NCBI GenBank assembly: GCA_025210745.1
Contig: JAOARC010000012.1
Location: 1-64,000, forward strand
Direction of reading: 5' to 3'
DNA length: 64,000 nucleotides
From: Bacteriovoracaceae bacterium
GTDB lineage: Bacteria; Bdellovibrionota; Bacteriovoracia; Bacteriovoracales; Bacteriovoracaceae
The position numbers and the translations under genes were made by a program. The notes under the pieces were generated by a model that was not told where the DNA came from, ran no database searches, and saw only the letters and a list, made by a program, of their open reading frames with translations. The stretch's first letter is position 1; each line of letters starts with the position of its first letter. Shown piece after piece: positions 16,046 to 23,712 of the stretch.

Positions 16046-16585
16046 GTGAAATATCAAGATATTTTAAATTTTTGGTTTCAAGATTTAACACCACAGCAAT
16101 GGTTTACAAAAAACGCTACTCTTGATCAACTAATCATTAAAAAGTTTCAAAAAATACATAACAAAGCCATTAATGCAGAACTCTTTGAATGGAGAAAATC
16201 ATCAAAAGGTAGACTCGCTGAAATTATTATTCTCGATCAGTTTTCAAGAAATATATATAGAGAAAAAAAAGAATCATTTTTATATGATTCAATGGCCTTA
16301 GCTCTTGCTCAAGAAGCTATTTTTCAACAAACTGATCAAGAACTTAACATTCAAGAAAAATCTTTTCTTTATATGCCGTATATGCACTCAGAGTCCATAG
16401 CTATACATAAAAAAGCTATAGAATTATTTTCTCAGCCAGGGCTAGAAAAAACTCTCGAGTTTGAATATAAGCATAAAACGATTATCGATCGCTTTGGAAG
16501 ATATCCACACAGAAATAACGTATTACAACGAATATCCACTCAAGAAGAAATCAACTTTTTAAAAGAAGATGGATCATCTTTTTAA
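16046..16585 (+). CDS. DUF924 family protein
   Basis: 179 residues of DUF924, a helical family often compared with TPR folds. The signature is complete: ILNFWFQDLTPQQWFTKNATLDQLI at the start, GRLAEIIILDQFSRNIYR in the middle, FLYMPYMHSESIAIHKKAIELF, and HKTIIDRFGRYPHRN near the end. The function is unknown across the family and the protein is probably cytosolic. GTG start, 6 nt after the preceding gene. Confidence 0.85.
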   Translation: MKYQDILNFWFQDLTPQQWFTKNATLDQLIIKKFQKIHNKAINAELFEWRKSSKGRLAEIIILDQFSRNIYREKKESFLYDSMALALAQEAIFQQTDQELNIQEKSFLYMPYMHSESIAIHKKAIELFSQPGLEKTLEFEYKHKTIIDRFGRYPHRNNVLQRISTQEEINFLKEDGSSF

Positions 16586-16618
16586 AAAGTCACACAGAGC
16601 GAAAAAATGCTTTTACTG

Positions 16619-16650
16619 TTGACATTAAAAGCTAAATATCTGATTATACT
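16619..16650 (+). promoter_or_regulatory. Promoter of tRNA-Cys
   Basis: TTGACA at 16619-16624. The -10 can be GATTAT (16642-16647, 17-bp spacing) or TATACT (16645-16650, 20-bp). Either places transcription start a few bases before the tRNA at 16662. It may also drive the HEPN/MNT genes that follow without a visible terminator. Confidence 0.6.
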
Positions 16651-16661
16651 ATTTGAATAAT

Positions 16662-16739
16662 GGAGAGGTGCCCGAGTGGTCCAAGGGAACAGTTTGCAAA
16701 ACTGTAAAGCCGTCGGTTCAAATCCGATCCTCTCCTCCA
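16662..16739 (+). tRNA. tRNA-Cys (anticodon GCA)
   Basis: A full cloverleaf can be drawn by eye. The acceptor stem pairs GGAGAGG with CCTCTCC (7 bp); the D arm is CCC-GGG; the anticodon stem ACAGT/ACTGT holds the loop TTGCAAA with anticodon GCA; the T arm is GTCGG-TTCAAAT-CCGAT. The discriminator is U73, as expected for tRNA-Cys, and CCA is encoded (16737-16739). The body is 75 nt before CCA. Confidence 0.93.
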
Positions 16740-16764
16740 CATTTTCACATACAACACAAAAAAT

Positions 16765-17124
16765 ATGGCAGTATCAACAAAAGAGTTCATTAAAGCGACA
16801 ACAAGGTTAAAAGAAGCTTTGGACAGACCAAAAGATGAATTTATAAGAGATTCAGTAATTCAAAGGTTTGAGTTTTGTATTGAACTTGCATGGAAGACAT
16901 CTAAAAAGCTAATGGGTACAACAACAACTGCTCCAAAACAAGTTATTAGAGAAATGGGACAAAACTCATATATAAGTGATGTTTCTTTATGGTTAAGAGC
17001 AGTTGATGAAAGAAATCTATCTTCTCATACTTATAATGAAGACCTTGCTGAGAAGGTTTACAACTTTATCAAAGATTTCTATCCTGAGATTGAAAAATTA
17101 GCTGACAAACTCTCTTGTGAATAA
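16765..17124 (+). CDS. HEPN-domain protein (HepT/HI0074-like), likely toxin
   Basis: 119 residues of the HI0074/HepT all-helical family, with the HEPN ribonuclease motif RX4HXY present as Arg83-NLSS-His88-Thr-Tyr90. Helical landmarks are VIQRFEFCIELAWKTSKKLM and ISDVSLWLRAVDERNLSSHTY. HEPN/MNT pairs act as toxin-antitoxin modules in which the HEPN RNase is neutralised by the MNT partner. The ATG lies 25 nt after the tRNA-Cys CCA end without a visible terminator, so it may be read from the tRNA promoter. It overlaps the MNT gene by 8 nt. Confidence 0.85.
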   Translation: MAVSTKEFIKATTRLKEALDRPKDEFIRDSVIQRFEFCIELAWKTSKKLMGTTTTAPKQVIREMGQNSYISDVSLWLRAVDERNLSSHTYNEDLAEKVYNFIKDFYPEIEKLADKLSCE

Positions 17125-17449
17125 ACAAATGAATATCCAATTAGATGAAAATCAAATTAAATTTTTAAAAGAAGCACTCATTAGACCCTTAACTTCTTTT
17201 GGATGCGATATTTATGTATTTGGATCAAGAGCAACATTTAAAGCAAATAAATTCTCAGATCTAGATATACTTATTAAAGCTGATCATTACGCTAGAAATC
17301 TTGAAGATAAAGTTTCACAAATTAAAGAAGACTTAGAAAATAGTTCTTTTGAATTAAAAGTTGATATCGTACTAGAAAGAGACTTAGCAAAAGAGTACAA
17401 AAAACAAGTTTTCGAGCAGATGGTAAAAGTTTTTCCCACTAAGCCTTAG
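17117..17449 (+). CDS. MNT-type minimal nucleotidyltransferase (MntA/HI0073-like), likely antitoxin
   Basis: 110 residues with the nucleotidyltransferase signature GSX10DXD: Gly36-Ser37 ... Asp48-Leu-Asp50 in YVFGSRATFKANKFSDLDILI, and a third carboxylate probably in the LKVDIVLE strand. MntA-type proteins AMPylate the tyrosine of the HEPN RX4HXY motif, a published mechanism for this class. Translation could start at GTG 17117, overlapping hepT by 8 nt, or at ATG 17129. The catalytic residues are intact, which favours an active enzyme. Confidence 0.85.
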   Translation: MNKQMNIQLDENQIKFLKEALIRPLTSFGCDIYVFGSRATFKANKFSDLDILIKADHYARNLEDKVSQIKEDLENSSFELKVDIVLERDLAKEYKKQVFEQMVKVFPTKP

Positions 17450-17590
17450 TTGGTAATTACAGGCAATAAAATGGGACCTAGAAACTTGATAGTGGCTGGT
17501 TCTTCAAGAAGCCCAACAGATTCTTCTTCTTTCATAGTATCTTGCACTGCTTCCACTATATACCGAAAAGAGCCATTAATTAATGTTCTA
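17446..17590 (-). pseudogene. Possible gene-end remnant
   Basis: The minus strand is open for about 50 codons and reads like a protein C-terminus, with RYIVEAVQDTMKEEESVG followed by KFLGPILLPVI before TAA. It has no convincing start and overlaps the last codons of the gene at 17588. Normal residue composition suggests a leftover piece of a coding gene, but it may be chance. No family is recognised. Confidence 0.25.
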
Positions 17591-18442
17591 ACGACAAAAG
17601 CAATTATTTAAATCACTTTCATATTTATAGAAATATTCTTTTAATCTATTTTGAAGCCTTTTTATCATTTCTCTTCTAGATCTAAGATTTTCATTTAGTT
17701 TTTGTAAATTACCTTTTTCTTTTTTGAGAGCTGAAACATCAAAAAGCTGATTGTTTTCTCGGTCTAAATCAGTGAAGAAGTTATCAGACTCAGCCATTGT
17801 TTTAACCCCACATACTTCTGTATACTCATCTAAGATTCCCATCCAAATATAAAATGCACCAACTCTTGAGGGAGGAGTTAGTGCAATATTGCTTTTTATA
17901 AAGTTGTGTATATTATTATGATGTTCTTTAAATTCTTTTTTATTATTGAAAAAGGCTCTGAATATATCTAAGTAAAGAGTATATGGCCTGTATAGGTCAT
18001 TACTATCAATTTCTTGGTAGCTAAGATCTGTATTTTCTTGCTCTTTATCAAAGTAATCTTGTGAGAAAATTTTAAAGCTACAATCTACTACTAAGCTTTT
18101 CTGTAGTAAATTAAAATCTACAACATTTATTTTTCCTGTGTCTTCAGATCTGCTAAAATGTTTAGATAACTGCTTAGAGCACTTTTTTATTCTTTTTTCA
18201 TCAGTTAGCTTTAGATCTTGATACTTTTTATGAGAATAACTTCTTTTTATTAATTCATTTGCTACGGGGTTTTTCTTTGCTGACGTTAGAATTGTCTGAA
18301 TATTTAAATCGACCTTATGCTCATCTTCATTGCTTTTCTTTATATTAACTTGCTCTTTATTATCATCATTTCGGTTTAAGTAGCTAATTATTATAACAGC
18401 TATTAGTATCAAAAAAATAGTAATGATATTTCTTTTATTCAT
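17588..18442 (-). CDS. Membrane-anchored protein of unknown function
   Basis: 284 residues. One hydrophobic helix (IITIFLILIAVIIISYL, residues 5-21) with positive residues before it gives an N-in signal anchor; the rest is a polar, Lys/Asp/Glu-rich external domain. A C-terminal segment (about 235-270, ENLRSRREMIKRLQNRLKEY) is predicted coiled-coil. Scattered cysteines (about residues 88, 116, 212 and 281-283) are present. No family is recognised. Its ATG directly abuts the stop of the truncated hydrolase fragment upstream, so translation may be coupled. Confidence 0.5.
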   Translation of the reverse strand: MNKRNIITIFLILIAVIIISYLNRNDDNKEQVNIKKSNEDEHKVDLNIQTILTSAKKNPVANELIKRSYSHKKYQDLKLTDEKRIKKCSKQLSKHFSRSEDTGKINVVDFNLLQKSLVVDCSFKIFSQDYFDKEQENTDLSYQEIDSNDLYRPYTLYLDIFRAFFNNKKEFKEHHNNIHNFIKSNIALTPPSRVGAFYIWMGILDEYTEVCGVKTMAESDNFFTDLDRENNQLFDVSALKKEKGNLQKLNENLRSRREMIKRLQNRLKEYFYKYESDLNNCFCR

Positions 18443-18688
18443 TTAAAGCATTGAGCCAATTCTAAACAATGTTTCTCTATCTATAGAAGAGCTACTACCT
18501 AGTTCTTTTTGTCCAATACCTTTAGAATAAATAATTTCATCTTTATGAATGACTCCAACTATTGTTCCTAGTGCATGAACACTCTTGATATTATTGTTTA
18601 CAAAGCTATCAGCTATCTTAATAAGGTCTGATTGAGCATATATATTTATTGATAAAATTAATAAAATGAAAAATATCGATCTACCCAT
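18443..18688 (-). pseudogene. N-terminal fragment of a beta-lactamase-fold serine hydrolase
   Basis: 81 residues from ATG 18688, which has GAGG six bases upstream; a TTG at 18700 is less likely. A clean signal peptide (FFILLILSINIYAQ) is followed by DLIKIADSFVNNN and VGVIHKDEIIYSKGIG, then ETLFRIGSML and a stop. In class C beta-lactamase and esterase relatives FRIGSM is followed by the catalytic SxxK helix, so the protein ends just as the active site begins. About 300 residues are lost. It could still be secreted as a short peptide, but a pseudogene is more likely. Confidence 0.7.
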
Positions 18689-18701
18689 AATTAACCTCAA
18701 A

Positions 18702-19030
18702 TTAAAACTTTATTCTTTTATTAATACCTAAGTACTTGTAAATTTGTATAAACTTTTCTTCAGACTCTGAAAATAATATACCAATAGTCCATTTTTTATC
18801 CCAAACTAAAGGGGAATGAATGCCATGTGGAATATTGTATAGATCTAAAATATCCTTATTACTTTTGTAACAGTAACCCCAATTGCCTTTCCTTTCTTAT
18901 TTAGAACCGCTCCACCAGAAAAGCCACCAACGGTAAAACTACTAGTATGAGAAAAAAACAGATTATCAAAGAAAGCCCAAGTAAAACTAAGTACTTTAAG
19001 CGACCTTAGTCGCTTATTTATTAAGATTTT
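18702..19030 (-). pseudogene. Frameshifted trypsin-like serine protease remnant
   Basis: This covers the longest gene-free stretch of the window (18689-19114). On the minus strand one frame (19030 to 18845) reads WAFFDNLFFSHTSS, then FTVGGFSGGAVLNKKGKAIGVTV, matching the catalytic-serine GxSGG loop of S1-type proteases, and stops at 18845. The next frame continues with NIPHGIHSPLVWDKKWTIGILF to a stop at 18702. The two parts look like one protease C-terminus broken by a frameshift near 18860. The N-terminus with the catalytic His and Asp is not found. A hairpin (18998-19015, AAGCGAC-CTTA-GTCGCTT) sits near the upstream edge. Confidence 0.65.
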
Positions 19031-19114
19031 CTATTACCCAATTGGATAACACTCAAAATTCAAATTTGCCAAAATATTTAAGCTTTCACTGAGTTACAAC
19101 TACAACCTAACGAA

Positions 19115-19816
19115 CTATATCATTCCACCAGTTGCACCCATAGCAAGTGCTGCTGCAGTTCCAGGAATAAATACTACGATTGAAGGAATTAATACAGTAA
19201 GGGCAGCTCCAGAAGCGATTGTTCCTATTAGCATGAGAATAAATGCTATAATAATACTAAACACTGATACAAAATATAAAACAAATAAAGTCATAAATAA
19301 AATATCATCCCAATCAATACTTGCAATTGTCCTACTTCTTTTACTGCGACTAAATTCTATTTTATCTATCTGCGCTTTTAAATATTGATAATAACTTCCA
19401 TAATGTTCAATTTTTAGTAAAATCTTTTCTTTTATATCATTCATCTTTTCTGTTGACGAAGCAATCAATAACTCTCTTTTTAAATTTGCCCCCGTTCTCT
19501 TAAAAACTAAATCATTTATTCTTTTATTACGTCCAATCTTTTGAGATATTCTTTTTAACTTTATTGATTTCTTTTTAAAGTTTTTATGAAAAAACTCTAG
19601 CTGTTTATCCTTAGTCATTTTTCTTATTTTACGAATTTTCCTTTTTATTTTTCTTAGGCTACTTTTATCTAGTTTTTGTGAATGAACTTTTTCATTATCT
19701 GTTAAAGACATCACCGTTTTTTCTATCGTTTCAATCTCTTCAGCATCTTTAACACTTTGTATCGTTTGCGCAAAACATAATTGAATCAGAACAACAGTTA
19801 TAGCCATAAGTTTCAT
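19115..19816 (-). CDS. Exported/membrane protein with basic helical region, unknown
   Basis: 233 residues. A signal peptide (MKLMAITVVLIQLCFA) is followed by a strongly basic helical region of about 110 residues (KIKRKIRKIRKMTKDKQ and similar), then two hydrophobic helices near the C-terminus (about 173-197 and 199-222, with small residues GTAAALAMGATGG). It has no known domain. The topology, a cationic extramembrane part with a C-terminal hairpin, recalls small pore or scaffold proteins but proves nothing. Stand-alone gene with its own upstream region; the pseudogene patch follows it. Confidence 0.5.
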   Translation of the reverse strand: MKLMAITVVLIQLCFAQTIQSVKDAEEIETIEKTVMSLTDNEKVHSQKLDKSSLRKIKRKIRKIRKMTKDKQLEFFHKNFKKKSIKLKRISQKIGRNKRINDLVFKRTGANLKRELLIASSTEKMNDIKEKILLKIEHYGSYYQYLKAQIDKIEFSRSKRSRTIASIDWDDILFMTLFVLYFVSVFSIIIAFILMLIGTIASGAALTVLIPSIVVFIPGTAAALAMGATGGMI

Positions 19817-20010
19817 AAGAAGTCCCCCTTTATCACTTTTTACCTTGATTACGATATATTTTTTTATTCCACAATATCTAAAAAATTATCTGATTCTTAA
19901 CAGAACATCATATAGTTTTTACCCAAGAAAACCTTACATTTGTGTATACACAACCTATAAACTTAATTAATGACAAAAAATAAAAATATTGTTCATACTC
20001 CTCTGTATAA

Positions 20011-22362
20011 ATGACGATAAGACTATTAATGAAGCTATCAATTTTCATTTATATATCTCTTTTTCTTAAAAGCATTCTTTTTGCTCAAATAAACTGCGGT
20101 AATTATTTTCTCGGTAAATTCTCTGTTGATGAGGCTAAAGATGCAAAGATAGCTTTTTCAAAAATAATACATACCAAAGATTCGAAATTACATACAAGTA
20201 AAAACATTGAAGCCAATCAGGCTCGCCAAAAAAGACTTGGACTTACAACAACTCAAAAGCCAAGTGAAAAAATAACAAGTTTTATCGACATTCTTGAAAA
20301 AATTCATTCTCGTGCCACTGTTAGTGAAATTGCAAAAAAGAGGTTACGTGCATACTATCACAATAAATATATAATAAAGGCAAAAGAAGTTCCTGATAGT
20401 TACTACGAATTTCAAAAGAAACTTGCAAGACAAAGAGGCCACGGTGATATTAATCTAACACCACAAATGAAATCAAAAATCGCGCAAGACTTAATCCAAG
20501 ATCAAAAACAATCACTAGATAATTGGTTTAATTATTTTTTATCAGAAGATGCAAATGCTTATCCTTTTTATGCCAAAAAATGGAGTTTTGAATCAATGTT
20601 GAAACTCTCAAAGTTTGATCCTCAACTTGCAAGGTTTTCTAAAAGAAGTAAAACAACCGTATCTACTTTTCCAGAGCTTAATAGAGAAGCCCTTGCAAAA
20701 GTTGTTGATGATTTTGACAGCACACTTAAGGGGATTTCTATTCAAGGCCCTGATAAATATCTCAAACTCTTAAAAAATGCTGACTTTGGAAAAGCATATG
20801 GATTTCACTTAAAAGAAATACATGAACTTTCTTTAAGAAATACTAAAATACATGGTACTGTAAAAGGTAAATGGATTAAGTACAAACAAGGCTCTGACCA
20901 TATGCCACTTGTTAAATCTCTTGAAGGTAAAAATACAGGTTGGTGTACGGCTGGTGAAGGTACAGCAAAATCTCAACTTCAGGATGGTGACTTTCATATT
21001 TTTTATAGCTTAGATGAAGCAAATAATCCTACAATACCAAGAATTGCAATCAGAATGAATCGTAACTCTATTGCTGAAATAAGAGGAGTTAGCGCCGGAC
21101 AAAATTTAGATGAAGCAATTTCAGGATCAGATGTTTTAAAAAATAAACTCACAGAGTTTGGGCAGGAAGGTCAAAAATACTATAAAAAAGAAAGAGATAT
21201 GCAAATACTCACATCTATTGAAAAAAAGTATAAAGATCAACAAACTCTAGATAAAGATGATTTGCGTTTTTTATACGAGATGGATACAGAAATTGAAGGG
21301 TTTGGATATCAAAGAGACCCTAGAATTAATGAAATACTTAAAGATAGAAATATAAAAGAAGATATAGCTTATGTTGTGAATGTAAGGCCAAGCCAAGTTA
21401 GTATAAATGAAAATGAAGCATTACAAGGAGGCATTTTATATCATCATGGAGAACTTTTCTTATATGGTATCAGCTCTTTAAATAACTCAAAACTTCCAAA
21501 GTCTATTGGTGGTACGCTTTATCTAGGAGGTATTAAGTCAGCAAATGAATTAAAAGATCTACCAAAATCAATTAATGGAAATCTTTATTTAGATGGTATC
21601 AAGTCTGCTAATGGATTAGAGTTTCCCGACTTTATAAAAGGAAATATCTCTCTAAATGGACTTGAATCAGCTAAAGGATTAAAACTTCCCCCCACTATCA
21701 ACTCAAGTCTTTCTTTAAATGGAATTAAATCTTCTCAAGGCTTAAGCTTACCCGAATTTTTAAATGGAGATCTCTCTTTAGCAAAAATAGAATCTGCAAT
21801 AGATCTTAAACTCCCAAACTCTATAAAAGGAAGCCTTAACTTAGAATCTATAAAATCAACAAAAGGACTCAAACTTCCAAACCTTATCGAAGGAACTCTA
21901 TTTTTAAATAGTCTTAGCTCTGCAAATGGATTAAAACTACCCAACTCCTTAAAAGGACTTAACTTAAATGGCTTAAAAACAGCAGATGGCTTACAATTAC
22001 CTGCATCTATGAAAGGAAACCTTAATTTAGATGGACTTGAATACGCTCATGGACTTAATCTTCCCGATTTTATTGGAGGAACCCTTTCTTTAGAACAACT
22101 CAAATCAATAGATGGTATAAAACTACCAAAATCTATTGAAGGTCACCTTAATTTAAACAAATTAAAATCAGCACAAGGAGCTAAACTTCCTGAATCTATC
22201 AAAGGACATCTCTTTCTAGAAGGGCTTGAATCGATACAGGGTCTCAAGCTTCCAAAAAAACTTAATGGGCATTTAGTCATTAGAGAATCTATACTTAAGG
22301 ATATTCAAGATCTTATAAAAAAGGAAGGTTTAGATATTCAAGTAAAAACTTTTAATCGCTAA
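20011..22362 (+). CDS. Large exported protein with 21-residue repeats
   Basis: 783 residues. The hydrophobic N-terminus (MKLSIFIYISLFLKSILFAQ, counted from Met7) is a signal peptide. The first ~480 residues are non-repetitive and include a conserved-looking NTGWCTAGEGTAKSQL and IPRIAIRMNRNSIAEIRGV block around 310-365, similar to segments in some phage and PcfJ-like proteins by memory. From residue 495 to about 765 there are thirteen tandem 21-residue units of the type LP.SI.G.L.L.GL.SA.GLK, likely a solenoid. No lipobox or anchor is visible. The last codons overlap the facing cupin regulator by 4 nt. Codon use is like its neighbours. Confidence 0.75.
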   Translation: MTIRLLMKLSIFIYISLFLKSILFAQINCGNYFLGKFSVDEAKDAKIAFSKIIHTKDSKLHTSKNIEANQARQKRLGLTTTQKPSEKITSFIDILEKIHSRATVSEIAKKRLRAYYHNKYIIKAKEVPDSYYEFQKKLARQRGHGDINLTPQMKSKIAQDLIQDQKQSLDNWFNYFLSEDANAYPFYAKKWSFESMLKLSKFDPQLARFSKRSKTTVSTFPELNREALAKVVDDFDSTLKGISIQGPDKYLKLLKNADFGKAYGFHLKEIHELSLRNTKIHGTVKGKWIKYKQGSDHMPLVKSLEGKNTGWCTAGEGTAKSQLQDGDFHIFYSLDEANNPTIPRIAIRMNRNSIAEIRGVSAGQNLDEAISGSDVLKNKLTEFGQEGQKYYKKERDMQILTSIEKKYKDQQTLDKDDLRFLYEMDTEIEGFGYQRDPRINEILKDRNIKEDIAYVVNVRPSQVSINENEALQGGILYHHGELFLYGISSLNNSKLPKSIGGTLYLGGIKSANELKDLPKSINGNLYLDGIKSANGLEFPDFIKGNISLNGLESAKGLKLPPTINSSLSLNGIKSSQGLSLPEFLNGDLSLAKIESAIDLKLPNSIKGSLNLESIKSTKGLKLPNLIEGTLFLNSLSSANGLKLPNSLKGLNLNGLKTADGLQLPASMKGNLNLDGLEYAHGLNLPDFIGGTLSLEQLKSIDGIKLPKSIEGHLNLNKLKSAQGAKLPESIKGHLFLEGLESIQGLKLPKKLNGHLVIRESILKDIQDLIKKEGLDIQVKTFNR
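21493..22310 (+). repeat. Thirteen tandem 63-bp coding repeats
   Basis: Within the 783-residue gene each unit encodes about 21 residues beginning LP(K/N/D/E) and ending GL(K/E/N). Nucleotide identity between units is low, while the hydrophobic positions and the G-L-L pattern hold. The unit LPNSLKG-LNLNGLKTADGLQ is one residue short. The first unit (25 residues) is longer. Confidence 0.8.
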
Positions 22363-22907
22363 GAAGGAATAACAATACTCATATAAACAAGATCTTCTAT
22401 ACCAATATTACGATAGGAATGATTCACATCTCCTGGAAAAGCCAAAACTTCATCCTTAACAACTTTGTACCTCTGTCCAGAAATAACAACTTCAACCTCA
22501 CCTTCAATAACAGTGAGATATTCTTTCGTTCCATTTAAATGAGGTTTTCCCCTAAAAACATCACCCGGCGTGATCTTCACCTTGTCAATTGAAACTTCTT
22601 TAAAGTTATCAACAAGAAGCTTAGTAATTTCAACACCAACTCCTCTTATTTCTTTAACTAGGTCCTTCTTTTTTAATAAAGTTGTTTGGGCCCTAGGCTT
22701 AGAAAGTAAAAGGTCTACAGTAACATCTAAAGCTTGTGCTATTTTTACTACATTAGACAAAGAAGGATTTGCTTCTCCCGATTCTATATTTGTATAAGTA
22801 GACCTTGCGATCCCAGCAATTGCTGCAAACTCTTGCTGAGTATGTCCTCTTTTAGTTCGAAAGTCTTTCACATTCTGTGCAAAGTAACTGTTTTTGTAAG
22901 GCATCAT
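22359..22907 (-). CDS. XRE-family HTH regulator with cupin sensor
   Basis: 182 residues. An N-terminal Cro/CI-type helix-turn-helix (about 10-64: VKDFRTKRGHTQQEFAAIAGIARSTYTNIESGEANPSL) is followed by a small cupin (about 105-180: KVKITPGDVFRGKPHLNGTKEYLTVIEGEVEV ... DEVLAFPGDVNHSYRN). HTH-cupin proteins usually repress a nearby gene and respond to a small ligand bound in the beta-barrel. The metal-binding histidines are partly kept (His113, Glu118, His168). The likely target is the divergent sodB at 23068, or its own gene; this is inference. Confidence 0.88.
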   Translation of the reverse strand: MMPYKNSYFAQNVKDFRTKRGHTQQEFAAIAGIARSTYTNIESGEANPSLSNVVKIAQALDVTVDLLLSKPRAQTTLLKKKDLVKEIRGVGVEITKLLVDNFKEVSIDKVKITPGDVFRGKPHLNGTKEYLTVIEGEVEVVISGQRYKVVKDEVLAFPGDVNHSYRNIGIEDLVYMSIVIPS

Positions 22908-23067
22908 AAAAAACTCTATCTTAATAAGGTTTCTAATATATTGATATTATTGATCTATTCACCATATTATCAGCTTAATGTCAAAATATTAACATTGAGA
23001 ACACAGCTAGTATCTTTTAGACTATCATTTTAACAAGTATAAACACTAAATTAATTAGGAGAAAATG

Positions 23068-23640
23068 ATGACAATTAAATTACCAGAACTTCCATGGGAA
23101 CAAAATGCTCTTGAGCCTCATATTTCAGCAGAAACAATCAGTTACCACTATGGTAAGCACCATAATGCTTATGCTACAAAACTAAATGCCGCAATTGAAG
23201 GCACTGATAATGCAAATAAATCTCTTGAAGAAATTATCATGAGTTCAGAAGGAGGACTATTTAACAACGCAGCACAGGTATGGAACCATACTTTCTACTG
23301 GAACTGCCTTGCTCCAAATGCAGGAGGACAAGCAACTGGTGCCATTGCTGATAAAATAAATGCAAAATGGGGTTCTTTTGATAAGTTTAAAGAAGAATTT
23401 ACTCAAGCGGCAGCGACAAACTTTGGATCTGCTTGGACTTGGCTTGTAGATAACAATGGAGAGCTTGAAATTTTTAATACTTCAAATGCTGATACTCCAA
23501 TGAGACATGGTAAAAAAGCTCTTATGACAATTGATGTATGGGAACATGCTTATTATGTAGATTATAGAAATGCAAGACCAAATTATATCAATGCTTTTTG
23601 GAACCTTGTAAACTGGGATTTTGTAAACTCAAACCTTTAA
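23068..23640 (+). CDS. sodB: Fe-type superoxide dismutase
   Basis: 190 residues from the second of two adjacent ATGs, which lies 6 nt after AGGAG (the first is only 3 nt away). The metal ligands are His27 (TISYHYGKHH), His74 (WNHTFYW), Asp156 and His160 (DVWEHAYY). The FNNAAQVWNHTFYWNC and NFGSAWTWLV context favours the iron type. It removes superoxide in the cytosol as a dimer. There is no signal peptide. A terminator follows. It is divergent from the HTH-cupin regulator. Confidence 0.96.
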   Translation: MTIKLPELPWEQNALEPHISAETISYHYGKHHNAYATKLNAAIEGTDNANKSLEEIIMSSEGGLFNNAAQVWNHTFYWNCLAPNAGGQATGAIADKINAKWGSFDKFKEEFTQAAATNFGSAWTWLVDNNGELEIFNTSNADTPMRHGKKALMTIDVWEHAYYVDYRNARPNYINAFWNLVNWDFVNSNL

Positions 23641-23650
23641 AAGAAATATG

Positions 23651-23676
23651 GCCTCTTAAATAATTTAAGGGGCTTT
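23651..23676 (+). terminator. Rho-independent terminator after sodB
   Basis: GCCTCTTAA and TTAAGGGGC form a 9-bp stem with one G-T pair, followed by TTT. It starts 11 nt after the sodB stop. Confidence 0.65.
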
Positions 23677-23712
23677 ACTAACCTTCTAAAGTTTGTGATA
23701 AACTATTTTACA

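Noticed and set aside
18990..19020. Hairpin AAGCGAC-CTTA-GTCGCTT as terminator of the 19115 gene
   Set aside because: On the minus strand no T-run follows the stem, so it is not a convincing terminator for that gene.
21493..22310. The 63-bp periodicity as a CRISPR or intergenic repeat array
   Set aside because: Repeats lie in frame inside a long coding region and are conserved only at protein level.
22978..23064. Possible Fur or FNR site before sodB
   Set aside because: Repeats of TTGAT are direct rather than inverted, and no consensus site could be fitted.
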